Positions 49,251 through 58,847 of a stretch of 64,000 nucleotides of DNA are shown one piece after another. How positions within the stretch are numbered: position 1 is the stretch's first letter; each line of letters opens with the position of its first letter. Location: contig CAJUEZ010000003.1 of the NCBI GenBank assembly GCA_910585485.1, forward strand, positions 1 through 64,000, given 5' to 3'. Made by a program: the position numbers and the translations under genes. Source of the DNA: an uncultured Clostridia bacterium. Its GTDB lineage: Bacteria; Bacillota; Clostridia; UBA1381. Below the pieces are notes generated by a model. It had not been told where the DNA came from. It was given only the letters and a program-made list of their open reading frames with translations, and did not search any database.

Positions 49251-50630
49251 TTATTTGATGTCTATAGGATACTTACCGCTGAAGCATCCGTCACAGTAAC
49301 CACAGCTTGCGCCGGGGATAATTTTCTTTAATGAGTCTATGCTTAAAAATCCTATACTGTCCGCGCCTATAAGATTTCTTATACCCTCCATGTCATATTT
49401 GCATGCGACAAGCTGATCGCGCGAGGGTATGTCCGTTCCGAAATAGCACGGCCACATAAACGGAGGAGCCGACGAGCGGACATGAACTTCCTTTGCTCCG
49501 AAATTACGAAGAAGGCTTACAATTCTTTTTGATGTTGTTCCGCGTACGATTGAATCGTCAACCATAACAACCCGTTTATTTTCAACAGTGCTTTTCAATA
49601 CATTAAGTTTAATTCGCACTGAATTTTCACGCATTGCCTGTGAAGGCTGAATAAACGTTCTGCCTATGTACTTGTTCTTAACAAAACCTATGCCGTATGG
49701 AATAACGGATTCCTCCGCGAATCCCATCGCGGCGCTCAGACCCGAGTCGGGAACACCTATTACTACGTCCGCGTCAGCGGGATATTCGCGCGCGAGATAT
49801 TTTCCGGCAAGCATTCTTGAATCATGAACGGATTGTCCTTCAATAACACTGTCGGGACGCGCAAAGTAAAGATATTCAAATATGCACATAGTGTGCGCTT
49901 TTTTGCCGACGTGTGTTTTGATAGATTTAATCTCACCATCTTTAACAACGACTATTTCACCCGGTTCTATGTTTCGGATAAACTTCGCGCCGACAGCGTC
50001 AAGAGCGCAGGTTTCAGACGCGAATATTATCGCTTCGCCGCGCTTTCCCATGCAAAGAGGACGAAATCCCCAGGGGTCGCGGGCGGCAATTAATTTTTGC
50101 GGACTCATAACAATAAGAGAAAATGAGCCTTTGAGATGACCTATCGTTTTTTCAACAGCGTCTTCAACGCTTTTTGTGTTAAGGCGTTCCTTTGCGATTG
50201 TGTACGCAATCATTTCAGTGTCGGTGGTGGTCTGAAAAATAGCTCCCGTAACGCTAAGTTCCTTTGCCAAAGTCTCCTTGTTTACGAGATTTCCGTTATG
50301 AGCGATGGCAAGATTGCCCTTGCTGTAACGAAGTACAAGCGGCTGAGCGTTTTCACGCATGCTTTCGCCGGTGGTGGAGTAACGAACATGTCCCGCCGCC
50401 ATTGTGCCGCCAAGCTTTGACAGAATTTCATCGTTGAACACGTCGCTCACAAGTCCCATATCTTTGTAATGAGTTATATTACGATTGTTATTCACCGCGA
50501 TACCGCAGCTTTCCTGACCGCGGTGCTGCAGGGCAAAAAGTCCGTAATAAGCGCTTCTCGCGCAGTCACCCTGAGGGTCGTATATGGCAAATATGCCGCA
50601 TTCTTCACCGATTTTTCTGTTTTCAAGCAT
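49251..50630 (-). CDS. purF: Amidophosphoribosyltransferase (PurF)
   Basis: A ten-residue propeptide precedes the nucleophile Cys11 in EECGIFAIYDP, as in the Bacillus enzyme that is matured by propeptide removal. The synthase half has VVMVDDSIVRGTTSKRIV, and the cluster ligands lie in PGASCGYCDGCFSG. PurF makes phosphoribosylamine from PRPP and glutamine, the first step of purine synthesis. The length of 459 residues is normal. No purine riboswitch was seen upstream, and the other pur genes are not adjacent; the degenerate paralogue follows by 27 bp. Confidence 0.95.
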   Translation of the reverse strand: MLENRKIGEECGIFAIYDPQGDCARSAYYGLFALQHRGQESCGIAVNNNRNITHYKDMGLVSDVFNDEILSKLGGTMAAGHVRYSTTGESMRENAQPLVLRYSKGNLAIAHNGNLVNKETLAKELSVTGAIFQTTTDTEMIAYTIAKERLNTKSVEDAVEKTIGHLKGSFSLIVMSPQKLIAARDPWGFRPLCMGKRGEAIIFASETCALDAVGAKFIRNIEPGEIVVVKDGEIKSIKTHVGKKAHTMCIFEYLYFARPDSVIEGQSVHDSRMLAGKYLAREYPADADVVIGVPDSGLSAAMGFAEESVIPYGIGFVKNKYIGRTFIQPSQAMRENSVRIKLNVLKSTVENKRVVMVDDSIVRGTTSKRIVSLLRNFGAKEVHVRSSAPPFMWPCYFGTDIPSRDQLVACKYDMEGIRNLIGADSIGFLSIDSLKKIIPGASCGYCDGCFSGKYPIDIK

Positions 50631-50752
50631 GATTTTTACACTCCTTCAAATAACAAAACGCCTTTGCTTTGTATAAAAATTTTAATGCTATTATATTATA
50701 TAACTTTTTTATTCAAAATTCAACACTTTTTATGGCAGAAAATTATCTTTAT

Positions 50753-51466
50753 TTAACTCTGTTTTTTAAACTGTTTCACAAATTCTTTATCTTCTTTTGA
50801 AATGCGGTTTGATTCGCGTATTTTACGCACTGCCATATTCTGAGTTGTGGGATTAAGATGATTATCGGCAAGATATGCCATGGTTTTGTCACGGCATTTG
50901 GCGGCGGCGGTGGCGATGAGCCAACCCTGCATCATCTGAACGTAATAAAAGTCGGAGTCAATCGAGTCAACATATTTCAATACGGAGTTGATATATTCAT
51001 CCGTCAGATAAAATTCCAAAAGGCATCCGAAGCCAAATCTTACAACCCATGGATTTGTATGATATATAAAATACTCTATATCACGGAAGAACTCTTCAAG
51101 GTGTTTTTTCAATCCCTTGAAAGAGCAAACATCGCAGGTCTCCCAACAGGTGATTTTATCCGCGTATTCTTTGATATATGTGAGCATCTGCTGATAATCG
51201 CACTTTATAAGCGACATGACAAATCCTTCAAGCATTATTTCCTCACGGTATACACCCTTTTCACATTTAAGAAATTCCTCGTAATTACCCTTTGATATTT
51301 GTTTTGCCGTTGTTCTGAGTATAGGCACACGTATTCCAAGTGAAAAATTCGTGCCGGGGACAAGGCTGTCTGTAAACTTTTTGTATTTTTCATCGGCAAG
51401 TGATTTCAGATACTCCATAAAATCATTATAATCTTTTTGAGTCCAGTGTTCTCTTATAAGTTCCAT
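50753..51466 (-). CDS. AlkD-like DNA alkylation repair protein
   Basis: The 237-residue all-helical protein has the AlkD HEAT-repeat pattern: GIRVPILRTTAKQI, CWETCDVCSF, NPWVVRFGFGCLLEFYL and MMQGWLIATAAAKC. AlkD removes N3- and N7-alkylated purines without flipping the base. I start it at the ATG after GGGGGAG (five codons into the ORF). Some Clostridia members of this family have lost repair activity, so the substrate is uncertain. It is between putP and purF on the same strand. Confidence 0.85.
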   Translation of the reverse strand: MELIREHWTQKDYNDFMEYLKSLADEKYKKFTDSLVPGTNFSLGIRVPILRTTAKQISKGNYEEFLKCEKGVYREEIMLEGFVMSLIKCDYQQMLTYIKEYADKITCWETCDVCSFKGLKKHLEEFFRDIEYFIYHTNPWVVRFGFGCLLEFYLTDEYINSVLKYVDSIDSDFYYVQMMQGWLIATAAAKCRDKTMAYLADNHLNPTTQNMAVRKIRESNRISKEDKEFVKQFKKQS

Positions 51467-51484
51467 AATATACTCCCCCAAGAT

Positions 51485-51508
51485 AAAACCCGCTAAAAAG
51501 CGGGTTTT
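51485..51508 (-). terminator. Intrinsic terminator of putP
   Basis: AAAACCCGC pairs with GCGGGTTTT around six bases, six bases before the end of putP. It separates putP from the AlkD gene. Confidence 0.88.
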
Positions 51509-51513
51509 ACATT

Positions 51514-53052
51514 TTATATATTTGCAGTTTTAACAGATTCAAATTCTTCTATAACTTCCTTAGAAGGAGCTTTGGTCGCAAGAGACACAATGAATATCAG
51601 CGCGAGTGAAACGATAAAACCGGGAACGATTTCATACACTGTGAATATCCATGGAAGGTTTGTGCCCCATATAGCGGCGGGAACATAAGCCCAAAGAAGA
51701 GCTACGGCTCCGCCTGAGATAACGCCCGCAAGCGCGCCTTTTTCATTACAGCGCTTCCAGAATAAACTGCAAAGAATAATCGGACCAAATGCCGCTCCAA
51801 ATCCTGCCCATGCGTGTGAAACAATTTCAAACACTGACGAGTCAGGGTCAATCGCCAGCAGACAAGCGATAATTGCAATTACAACGATTGCTATACGGCT
51901 TACGAGAAGAAGCTTCTTTTCTGATGCCTGCTTGTTAAATAATGTATTGTAAATATCTGACGAGAAAGATGATGAAGCGACAAGAAGCTGTGAGTCCGCC
52001 GTTGACATAATTGCCGCAAGCACAGCAGCTAAAAGTATTCCGGCGATAACTGTCGGGAACAGGAATTGAATCAGTACCATAAATACGTTTTCACTGTCCT
52101 TAAGCATCATATCAAAGCCTAAAGTACCCTCTGGAAGCTGATGAGCGATTTCCTTAATGAACGGATTAGCAAGGATTCCTATTACAACAGCTAAAGCAAG
52201 GCTGATAAGAACCCATACCATAGCGATTCTTCTTGCCGGTTTGATTTCTTTTGAAGATTTTATAGCCATAAATCTTGTAAGAATGTGAGGCTGACCGAAA
52301 TAGCCCAGTCCCCACGCTATAGCGCCGACAATACCCATAATGCCGAAGCCTTTGCTTGCTCCAAGGCTTATTTCTCCTTGAAGTGACGACCATTCAAAAT
52401 TAAATGAGTTCAGTCCTTTGCACATAAATAGAGCGACTACTATTATCGCGCAGAACATAAGAAGTCCCTGAAAAAGGTCTGTCCAGCATACAGCCTTGAA
52501 TCCGCCGAGGAAGGTGTATGCCGTAACGACAACAACGCTCAGTATAAGCGCGGGCATATAGCCTATGCTGAATATATAGTTAAACAGCTTTGCGCCTGCC
52601 GCAAACATTGACGATGTGTACACTGTGAAGAATATCAGTATAAATATCGCTGAAAATACCTTCAGCACGTTTGATTTTGAATGAAAACGGTTTTGAAGGA
52701 AGTCGGGAATCGTTATTGAGTTTCCCGCGATTTGCGTGTATTTGCGAAGCGGTTTCGCGACAATAAGCCAGTTTAAATATGTGCCAAGCGCAAGACCGAT
52801 TGCGGTCCATATTGCGTTTGTTGCTCCGGCTCCGAGCGCGTACGCAGTTCCCGGCAGTCCCATAAGCAGCCAACCACTCATGTCAGACGCTTGCGCACTC
52901 ATTGAAGTTACCCACACGTTCATGCCGCGTCCGCCAAGTATGTAGTCTGACTGAGTTGAGTTCTTTTTGTAAAAAACAAATCCAACCATTATCATAGAAA
53001 TAAGGTACAGAAGCAGCACAATGCCCTGCACTATGTTGTTTGATGATAACAT
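51514..53052 (-). CDS. putP: Sodium/proline symporter PutP
   Basis: The 512-residue protein has thirteen or so hydrophobic helices of the SSS family, with the PutP hallmarks GGRGMNVWVTSMSAQASDMSG (Na+ site in the first helices), AYALGAGATNAIW and STADSQLLVASSSFSSDIYN. It imports proline with sodium. GAGAGG precedes the ATG. Proline may serve as an osmolyte or as a Stickland acceptor in an anaerobe. It is divergent from the beta-propeller gene. Confidence 0.93.
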   Translation of the reverse strand: MLSSNNIVQGIVLLLYLISMIMVGFVFYKKNSTQSDYILGGRGMNVWVTSMSAQASDMSGWLLMGLPGTAYALGAGATNAIWTAIGLALGTYLNWLIVAKPLRKYTQIAGNSITIPDFLQNRFHSKSNVLKVFSAIFILIFFTVYTSSMFAAGAKLFNYIFSIGYMPALILSVVVVTAYTFLGGFKAVCWTDLFQGLLMFCAIIVVALFMCKGLNSFNFEWSSLQGEISLGASKGFGIMGIVGAIAWGLGYFGQPHILTRFMAIKSSKEIKPARRIAMVWVLISLALAVVIGILANPFIKEIAHQLPEGTLGFDMMLKDSENVFMVLIQFLFPTVIAGILLAAVLAAIMSTADSQLLVASSSFSSDIYNTLFNKQASEKKLLLVSRIAIVVIAIIACLLAIDPDSSVFEIVSHAWAGFGAAFGPIILCSLFWKRCNEKGALAGVISGGAVALLWAYVPAAIWGTNLPWIFTVYEIVPGFIVSLALIFIVSLATKAPSKEVIEEFESVKTANI

Positions 53053-53218
53053 TTTATATACCTCTCTTTTCCAATATTTTGTTTATTGTACCATAAAATC
53101 AATCTCTTTGCAACTCTTAGCAAAAATTATTGAAAATAATAGAATATTATGGTATAATCTCGTGTGGAAAGCAAGATTTTTTGACGTTTGTCTTGTGAGA
53201 GGAGCTTTGATTATAAAC

Positions 53219-54310
53219 ATGAAGATAACAAAAATATTTGAGGGGGAATGTTCCACTTTGCTCGGAATGAACGGCGGCATGGTGGAAAGTCCTGATGGAA
53301 GACAAATTATTTATGCCCGAAAGGCGGATTTGGAAAAGAATGAAACAGAAATTTGGGTGTGCGAAAGAAATCTTTCAAACCATCGGAAAATATATACTGT
53401 AAATTGCGGTAATCATAATGGACCGTCAGCGACTTTTATAACCGACAGCCTTGTTGTGTTCCGTGACAGTATAAACGCACTGCCGGTATTCCGCATAATG
53501 GATATAAACACAGGCGAGGTGAAGTATAAAATATGCGCGAAGGAAAGTCATTGCGCTGAAAATATGAAATATCCGTTTTCTGTTTCGGAAGAATTTTTAG
53601 ATAAAAATCCCGATTATCCGGAGATTGACTCATGCGGTATTTATATACTTAATGTGCTGAGCGGAAAGATAGAGAAGGCGGCAACCGAAGAGGATATATT
53701 AGATATGGTAAGGTCGCATGGACTTGTTCCTAATGAATACACGGCATCTGTGAGCCATGTTCAGCTTAATCCCTCCGGAACAGCGGTTATGATGCGTATA
53801 GGAGTGGAGGATTGTCCGGTGTTCGGAGCGCTTGGCTGTATTGACCTTGAAACGCGCGCAACGCATGTGATTCCCGATAAGCCGGTGCATCAGCTTTGGT
53901 TTGACGATAACACATATATGGCGACGCGCCAGTTTAATCATGGGAAACATATAGAAATGGAAACAAGCTATATAGCCAGGTTTTCAAAGGACGGGGAAGA
54001 GATGGAAGTGCTCGGCGGAGTGTCTAACCATATGGATGCGAGCGCGGACAGAAGTCTTTTTGCGGGTGACCGCTGTTATCCGGGTTTTGCGCCGAATGTG
54101 TATTTGTATAAGAGAGGCGATAAGAATCCCACTGCCACATTTGAAATACCGCAAAATGAAGAACTTACATGGAAATTGCAGCTTCATCCCAATCCGTCAT
54201 TTTCGCGTGACGGTAAAAGATTGTATTTTAACAGACAGTGCGCGGGTGATGAAGGCAAATTTAAGACAGAAGCGGTATTTGCGGATATTTCTGAATTTGC
54301 GGTAAATTAA
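53219..54310 (+). CDS. TolB-like beta-propeller protein, cytoplasmic
   Basis: The protein has no signal peptide and is built of repeated beta-strand blades (for example GRQIIYARKADLEKNETEIWVC, SGTAVMMRIGVEDCPVFG, FSRDGKRLYFNRQC), which suggests a six- or seven-bladed propeller of the WD40/TolB type. It resembles oligogalacturonide-lyase-like propellers (PL22) in shape, but I cannot see their catalytic residues with confidence. Given the pectin enzymes in this window, a sugar-related role is possible. The start is the ATG at 53219, far from GGAG; an upstream TTG at 53207 fits slightly better. Confidence 0.6.
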   Translation: MKITKIFEGECSTLLGMNGGMVESPDGRQIIYARKADLEKNETEIWVCERNLSNHRKIYTVNCGNHNGPSATFITDSLVVFRDSINALPVFRIMDINTGEVKYKICAKESHCAENMKYPFSVSEEFLDKNPDYPEIDSCGIYILNVLSGKIEKAATEEDILDMVRSHGLVPNEYTASVSHVQLNPSGTAVMMRIGVEDCPVFGALGCIDLETRATHVIPDKPVHQLWFDDNTYMATRQFNHGKHIEMETSYIARFSKDGEEMEVLGGVSNHMDASADRSLFAGDRCYPGFAPNVYLYKRGDKNPTATFEIPQNEELTWKLQLHPNPSFSRDGKRLYFNRQCAGDEGKFKTEAVFADISEFAVN

Positions 54311-54410
54311 TGTGACTGTGAAAAAATCTTTGCAAAGTAACTTGCAAAAAACGTAATTTTTTGCTATACTGTAAATAATTATTAATTATAATGAAAGAAG
54401 TGACAATAAG

Positions 54411-55430
54411 ATGATTATTATAATGAAGGATTCAGCTTCCGCAAAAGAAATCAGCAGCGTTGAAAAACTGTTGGCGGATTTCGGGTTTCAGACACACCCG
54501 ATTTACGGTGAGAAGAAGACAGTTATCGGAGCGATAGGTGATAAGCGTCTGTTAAGTATGAATCAGATTCTTACAATGGACGGTGTGGAAAATGTTGTGC
54601 CGATTATGAAGCCTTATAAGCTTGCCTCAAAGGAACTTCATAAGGAGCCGTCTGTAATAAACGTGGGACATGGTGTGACTGTCGGCGGAGATAAGCTGGC
54701 TGTGTTCGCGGGTCCTTGCGCCATAGAAAGCCAGGAACAATTCACGGCTGTTTCAGCCGCCGTTAAAGCATCAGGCGCAAATATTTTAAGAGGCGGAGCG
54801 TTTAAACCGCGTTCTTCACCGTATTCATTCCAGGGCTTGGAGGGAGACGGTCTGAAGATAATGTATAACAGCGGTAAAGAACTTAATATGCCTATCTGTA
54901 CAGAGGTGCTTGACACAAGAGATGTTGAGCTTGTCGCAAAATACGCAGACATAATGCAGATTGGCGCGAGAAACATGCAGAATTTCAAGCTTTTGAGAGA
55001 AGTTGGAAAATGCAATAAGCCTATACTTTTAAAGCGCGGTCTCGCGTGTACTATGGAGGAATGGCTTATGGCTGCCGAATATATTATGTCTGAAGGTAAT
55101 GAGAATGTTATTCTTTGTGAAAGAGGTATAAGAACATATGAAACCTCGACAAGAAACACCTTTGATTTAAGCGCTATACCTGTTTCAAAGGAACTTTCAC
55201 ATCTTCCTATTATAGCTGATCCAAGCCATGCGACAGGCACATATAAATATGTACCGGCAGTAGCGAAAGGCGCTATAGCCGCCGGCGCGGACGGACTTAT
55301 GATAGAGGTTCATAACTGCCCCGAAAAGGCTGCTTCTGACGGCGAGCAGTCGCTGACTCCGGAAAGATTTGACAAGCTTATGAAGGAACTTGATCCGATC
55401 GCGAAAGCCGTAAACAAAATTCTACTGTAA
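54411..55430 (+). CDS. aroF: 3-deoxy-7-phosphoheptulonate synthase (DAHP synthase)
   Basis: An N-terminal ferredoxin-like regulatory domain (residues 1-70) precedes the TIM barrel with FAGPCAIES, NILRGGAFKPRSSPYSFQGL, LLKRGLACTMEEW and DPSHATGTYKYV. The enzyme joins phosphoenolpyruvate and erythrose 4-phosphate at the start of the shikimate pathway. It is the type I-beta form of Gram-positives, usually feedback-inhibited. The ribosome site is weak (AAAGAAG). The prephenate dehydratase gene follows after 12 bp. Confidence 0.94.
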   Translation: MIIIMKDSASAKEISSVEKLLADFGFQTHPIYGEKKTVIGAIGDKRLLSMNQILTMDGVENVVPIMKPYKLASKELHKEPSVINVGHGVTVGGDKLAVFAGPCAIESQEQFTAVSAAVKASGANILRGGAFKPRSSPYSFQGLEGDGLKIMYNSGKELNMPICTEVLDTRDVELVAKYADIMQIGARNMQNFKLLREVGKCNKPILLKRGLACTMEEWLMAAEYIMSEGNENVILCERGIRTYETSTRNTFDLSAIPVSKELSHLPIIADPSHATGTYKYVPAVAKGAIAAGADGLMIEVHNCPEKAASDGEQSLTPERFDKLMKELDPIAKAVNKILL

Positions 55431-55442
55431 GGACTGTAAAAT

Positions 55443-56255
55443 ATGTTAGGTTATCTTGGACCGAGCGGAACATTTTCGCATCAGGCGGCTATGGAATGGT
55501 CGCAGGGGAAAGAGGAACTTAAGGAGTTCCCGACAATTTATTCCGCGATACAAGCCGTGCAAAACGGCAGTATAGAAAGAGCCATAGTTCCGATAGAAAA
55601 TTCAATAGAGGGAAGCGTTAATACAACGCTTGACACAATCGCTTTTGATGTGGATTTGTATATCACAGGCGAATATATACTTCACATAAGCGAAAATCTA
55701 ATGATAAAAAAAGGCGCGAAGAAAGAGGATATAAAAATTATCACTTCTCACCCGCAGCCTATCGGACAATGCTCAAAGCTTTTGACTCATGAATTTGCGG
55801 ACTCAAAAATTGAGTTTGCCGATTCGACTGCCGCGGCGGCAAAACGCGTATGTGAATCGGACGGGTCAGTGGCATGTATCGGTTCTCCAAACAGCGCGGA
55901 ACTTTATGGCTTAGACATATTGTATGCGGACTGCGGCGATGATACAAATAATTCCACACGATTTGTTGTGCTTGCGAAAAATCAGCTTACTCAGGTATCT
56001 GAGCGTGACAAAACCTCTATTGTATTCGCGATAGACAATACACCCGGAAGGCTTTATGAGGCGATAGAACTTTTGGCAAAAGAAAAAATCAATATGATAA
56101 AGATAGAGTCGCGTCCTATGAAGGATGAACTTGGAAAGTATGTGTTTTTTATTGATATTGACGGTAATATTGATGACGCGTCAATCTATTTCGCGTTAGA
56201 CCAGGTTCGGCGGAATACGTATTTTTATAAATTCCTCGGCTCATATAAGTATTAG
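55443..56255 (+). CDS. pheA: Prephenate dehydratase
   Basis: The protein begins LGYLGPSGTFSHQAA, has the catalytic Thr-Arg-Phe in NNSTRFVVL, and ends with an ACT domain (NTPGRLYEAIELLAKEKINM and ESRP) that binds phenylalanine. It makes phenylpyruvate and is feedback-inhibited by phenylalanine. No chorismate mutase domain is fused. The length of 270 residues is typical. It forms a two-gene aromatic operon with aroF and is followed by a terminator. Confidence 0.95.
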   Translation: MLGYLGPSGTFSHQAAMEWSQGKEELKEFPTIYSAIQAVQNGSIERAIVPIENSIEGSVNTTLDTIAFDVDLYITGEYILHISENLMIKKGAKKEDIKIITSHPQPIGQCSKLLTHEFADSKIEFADSTAAAAKRVCESDGSVACIGSPNSAELYGLDILYADCGDDTNNSTRFVVLAKNQLTQVSERDKTSIVFAIDNTPGRLYEAIELLAKEKINMIKIESRPMKDELGKYVFFIDIDGNIDDASIYFALDQVRRNTYFYKFLGSYKY

Positions 56256-56264
56256 TATACAAAA

Positions 56265-56303
56265 AAGGTGATGCTTCATTTTGAAACATCACCTTGAATT
56301 TTT
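56265..56303. terminator. Bidirectional terminator
   Basis: AAGGTGATG pairs with CATCACCTT around 13 bases between convergent pheA and hydF, with T/A-rich flanks on both sides. Confidence 0.88.
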
Positions 56304-57483
56304 ATTTCATGAAAATTTTTGTGCATCTGTCAAGAATACCGCTCACGCAGGCGAGAGTGACACCGTAATTGGTAATCGGAACGTTATTCTCCATACAAAA
56401 TTCAATACGGTTATTCATGGAACGGGAGTTTATCATACAACCTCCGCAATGGATAACAAGGTCATATTGTGATAAATCTTTCGGAAAATCCTGATGCACA
56501 TAATAATCAAATTCAAGTTTTTTACCAGTGTATTTTTGAAGCATACGCGGAATTTTCACTCTGCCTATATCCTCGTGCGAAGTGTTGTGAGTGCAGGCTT
56601 CCGCCATAAGTATGCGGCTTCCGTCACGCAAGTTATTAATAGCGTCCGCGCCCTGAATAAGCTTTTTTAAATCGCCTTTCATGCTTGCCATCATCATTGA
56701 GAATGATGTCAATAAAACATTATCGGGAACAACGGAGGAAACAAATTTAAACACTTGCGAATCCGTCACAACCAAATCAATTTTTTTCTGTTCATTGAGC
56801 GTTTCCTTAAGCTCGCTGTCACGCACAACTATTGTTTTCATGCCATGGTCAAGGCAGTCGCGAAGAAACTGTACTTGCGGCAGAATGAGTCTTCCTTTGG
56901 GCGCTTGTGAGTCAATCGGAACAACCATAACTATCGTGCTTCCCTCAGGTACCAGGTGTCCTATCATAGTAGTCTCATCGCTTTTAAGTTTAGACAATTC
57001 CTCTATGAGATTTTGTCTGAGTATATTTACAGAATTTTCGTCTTTGTCTGATACAAAAAGAGCGTTCGGATATTTTTCTTTTAAATCGTTCACGCCCAAA
57101 TCCGCTTTTGTGATTACAAGCAAATGCGATACGCGCTTTTTTTCAAATTTACTCTGTATTTCATTATAAGCGGACTCGTCAAAATCATCAGCCGCGGCAG
57201 CGTATATGGCAAAGTCTGTCTTTTCAAGCACTTTCTCCGTCTTCTCCATACGCTTTGCGCCCGTCGGTGAAAAATCACCCAGTCCGGCAGTGTCGGTGAG
57301 CGCGATAGGACCATAGGGAAGAAGTTCCATGGCTTTAGTCACAGGGTCGGTAGTAGTGCCTTTTTTATCTGAAACTATTGCCATATCCTGACCGATAAGC
57401 ATATTAAAAAGCGTGGATTTTCCGGCATTTGTATTTCCGAAAATAGAAACGTGCGTGCGAAATGCCAAAGGTGTTTTTTCCAT
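56302..57483 (-). CDS. hydF: [FeFe]-hydrogenase maturation GTPase HydF
   Basis: The GTPase domain shows VSIFGNTNAGKSTLFN (P-loop), TDTAGLGD (G3) and VITKADLG (G4). The C-terminal iron-sulfur domain has EACTHN and VIHCGGCM, the His/Cys ligands of the HydF cluster. HydF carries the two-iron precursor and inserts it into hydrogenase. HydE, HydG and the hydrogenase must be elsewhere. I start it at the ATG after GGTGA, four codons into the ORF. It implies hydrogen metabolism, as in fermentative Clostridia. Confidence 0.94.
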   Translation of the reverse strand: MEKTPLAFRTHVSIFGNTNAGKSTLFNMLIGQDMAIVSDKKGTTTDPVTKAMELLPYGPIALTDTAGLGDFSPTGAKRMEKTEKVLEKTDFAIYAAAADDFDESAYNEIQSKFEKKRVSHLLVITKADLGVNDLKEKYPNALFVSDKDENSVNILRQNLIEELSKLKSDETTMIGHLVPEGSTIVMVVPIDSQAPKGRLILPQVQFLRDCLDHGMKTIVVRDSELKETLNEQKKIDLVVTDSQVFKFVSSVVPDNVLLTSFSMMMASMKGDLKKLIQGADAINNLRDGSRILMAEACTHNTSHEDIGRVKIPRMLQKYTGKKLEFDYYVHQDFPKDLSQYDLVIHCGGCMINSRSMNNRIEFCMENNVPITNYGVTLACVSGILDRCTKIFMK

Positions 57484-57584
57484 AATAATCACCATATCCT
57501 TTCTGTGCGCAAATAGTCATCAATAAGACATGAAAAATTATATCATGTGATTTTTCGCGTTATATCTTATATTCGGGTGAAAAA

Positions 57585-57611
57585 ACAAGAGCGTTAATTA
57601 AACGCTCTTGT
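57585..57611 (-). terminator. Terminator of the CuAO-N/cohesin-like gene
   Basis: ACAAGAGCGTT pairs with AACGCTCTTGT around five bases; on the minus strand a TTTTTT run follows. Confidence 0.9.
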
Positions 57612-57627
57612 ATATAATCAGTTAAAA

Positions 57628-58689
57628 TTAAGCAGCAGGCTGAGCGGAAGAATCTTCCGGATTTGTCTCAGGGGTTGTCTGATTTTCTGCTGCGTTTATA
57701 ATTAAATCTGTGCCGTCTACAGCAAGATTTGATCCGCTATACATAATGTCTGACGGTTTTCCTTCAGCCGTTTCGTTCTTTGAGAACTGAACAGATGTGT
57801 TGTATCCGACTTTTGTTTGGTATCCGTTAGAAAGAGTGAAGACACCTTCTTTGCCGTTAAGCGACTTGAACACGAATTTCAAGATGCTGCCATCAGTATT
57901 TACAGCCTTGTCTTCAGCGCCGACAATAACGAACGCTGATTTTACATATGTATCCTCAAAATCAGGATTTGAAGCGCCGATGACGCTTTCAATGTCAGAT
58001 TCACCGTTTACAAGAGAAGCGCTTACAAATTCAAAGTTTTCCTTGTCATATTTAATAGCCGCAGAAGCCGCTGAAACATACTCGTTTGACGGAATGTTTG
58101 AAACGTTTACATAAAGAGTTACCTCTTCGCCTTCTTTTGCTGTAAGATTTGATGCGGAAAGTGAAAGAGCCGGAAGTCCGGTTGTTGAAGCGGGCTTATC
58201 CGCGGTTGTGATGTCGATTGTGTATGCGTTGCCATTCCACTGAACATCAGCGTCAAGTGCCTCACTGATTGCTCTTAGAGGAATCATAGTTCTTTCGTTA
58301 TAAATCTGAGGAGCAACCTCAAGCGTTACAGCCTTTTCAGGAGCATTAAAATCCTGACCTGAAAGAATAGTTCCGAGCATGTTGCTCAAATCATAAACTT
58401 TCATAGTGCTGTCGTCAATCGTAAGTCTGATAAGCGTTTTGTGGTCAGCGCTTTCAACCTCTACGATTCTTGCTGTTTCATCCCATTTTACAGAGCCTCC
58501 CATTGCCTCGAATACGCCTCTTGCAGGAACAAGCGTTGTGCCGGAACCAAGAATAACGGGTTCCTGATCTTCAAACAATATTTCACTTGTGTTAACGAAT
58601 ACGGTAGGAGTCTTGTCCTCAGCCATAACAGCCGCGCCGCAAGAAACAACCATAGCCGCCGCAAGAGTTGTGCTTAGTAGTTTTTTCAT
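57628..58689 (-). CDS. Secreted CuAO-N and cohesin-like domain protein
   Basis: A signal peptide (1-23) is followed by a copper-amine-oxidase-N domain (about 27-155, with TTLVPARGVFEAMGGSVKW and TMIPLRAISEALDADVQW). A beta-sandwich of cohesin or carbohydrate-binding type follows (about 172-335, with GEEVTLYVNVSNIP and AAIKYDKENFEFVSA). A Thr/Glu/Pro-rich tail ends the protein with no sortase motif. Cohesins bind dockerins in cellulosomes, but no dockerin is in the window. The protein may serve as a surface scaffold. GAAAGGAAG precedes the ATG. Confidence 0.8.
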   Translation of the reverse strand: MKKLLSTTLAAAMVVSCGAAVMAEDKTPTVFVNTSEILFEDQEPVILGSGTTLVPARGVFEAMGGSVKWDETARIVEVESADHKTLIRLTIDDSTMKVYDLSNMLGTILSGQDFNAPEKAVTLEVAPQIYNERTMIPLRAISEALDADVQWNGNAYTIDITTADKPASTTGLPALSLSASNLTAKEGEEVTLYVNVSNIPSNEYVSAASAAIKYDKENFEFVSASLVNGESDIESVIGASNPDFEDTYVKSAFVIVGAEDKAVNTDGSILKFVFKSLNGKEGVFTLSNGYQTKVGYNTSVQFSKNETAEGKPSDIMYSGSNLAVDGTDLIINAAENQTTPETNPEDSSAQPAA

Positions 58690-58847
58690 GTTTATTACTT
58701 CCTTTCAATAATAATGTATTATAATTGTAACATAAAAAATTAAAATATACAACAGAAATTTTGATTTTTATATAGCATTAGCAAGGAAAATGTAGTATAA
58801 TAATAAATATATGTACAAATTCTCGAAAATAAGGAAGGAATATTGCT

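Noticed and set aside
50631..50752. Purine riboswitch upstream of purF
   Set aside because: The upstream stretch is AT-rich and lacks the conserved three-way-junction core bases.
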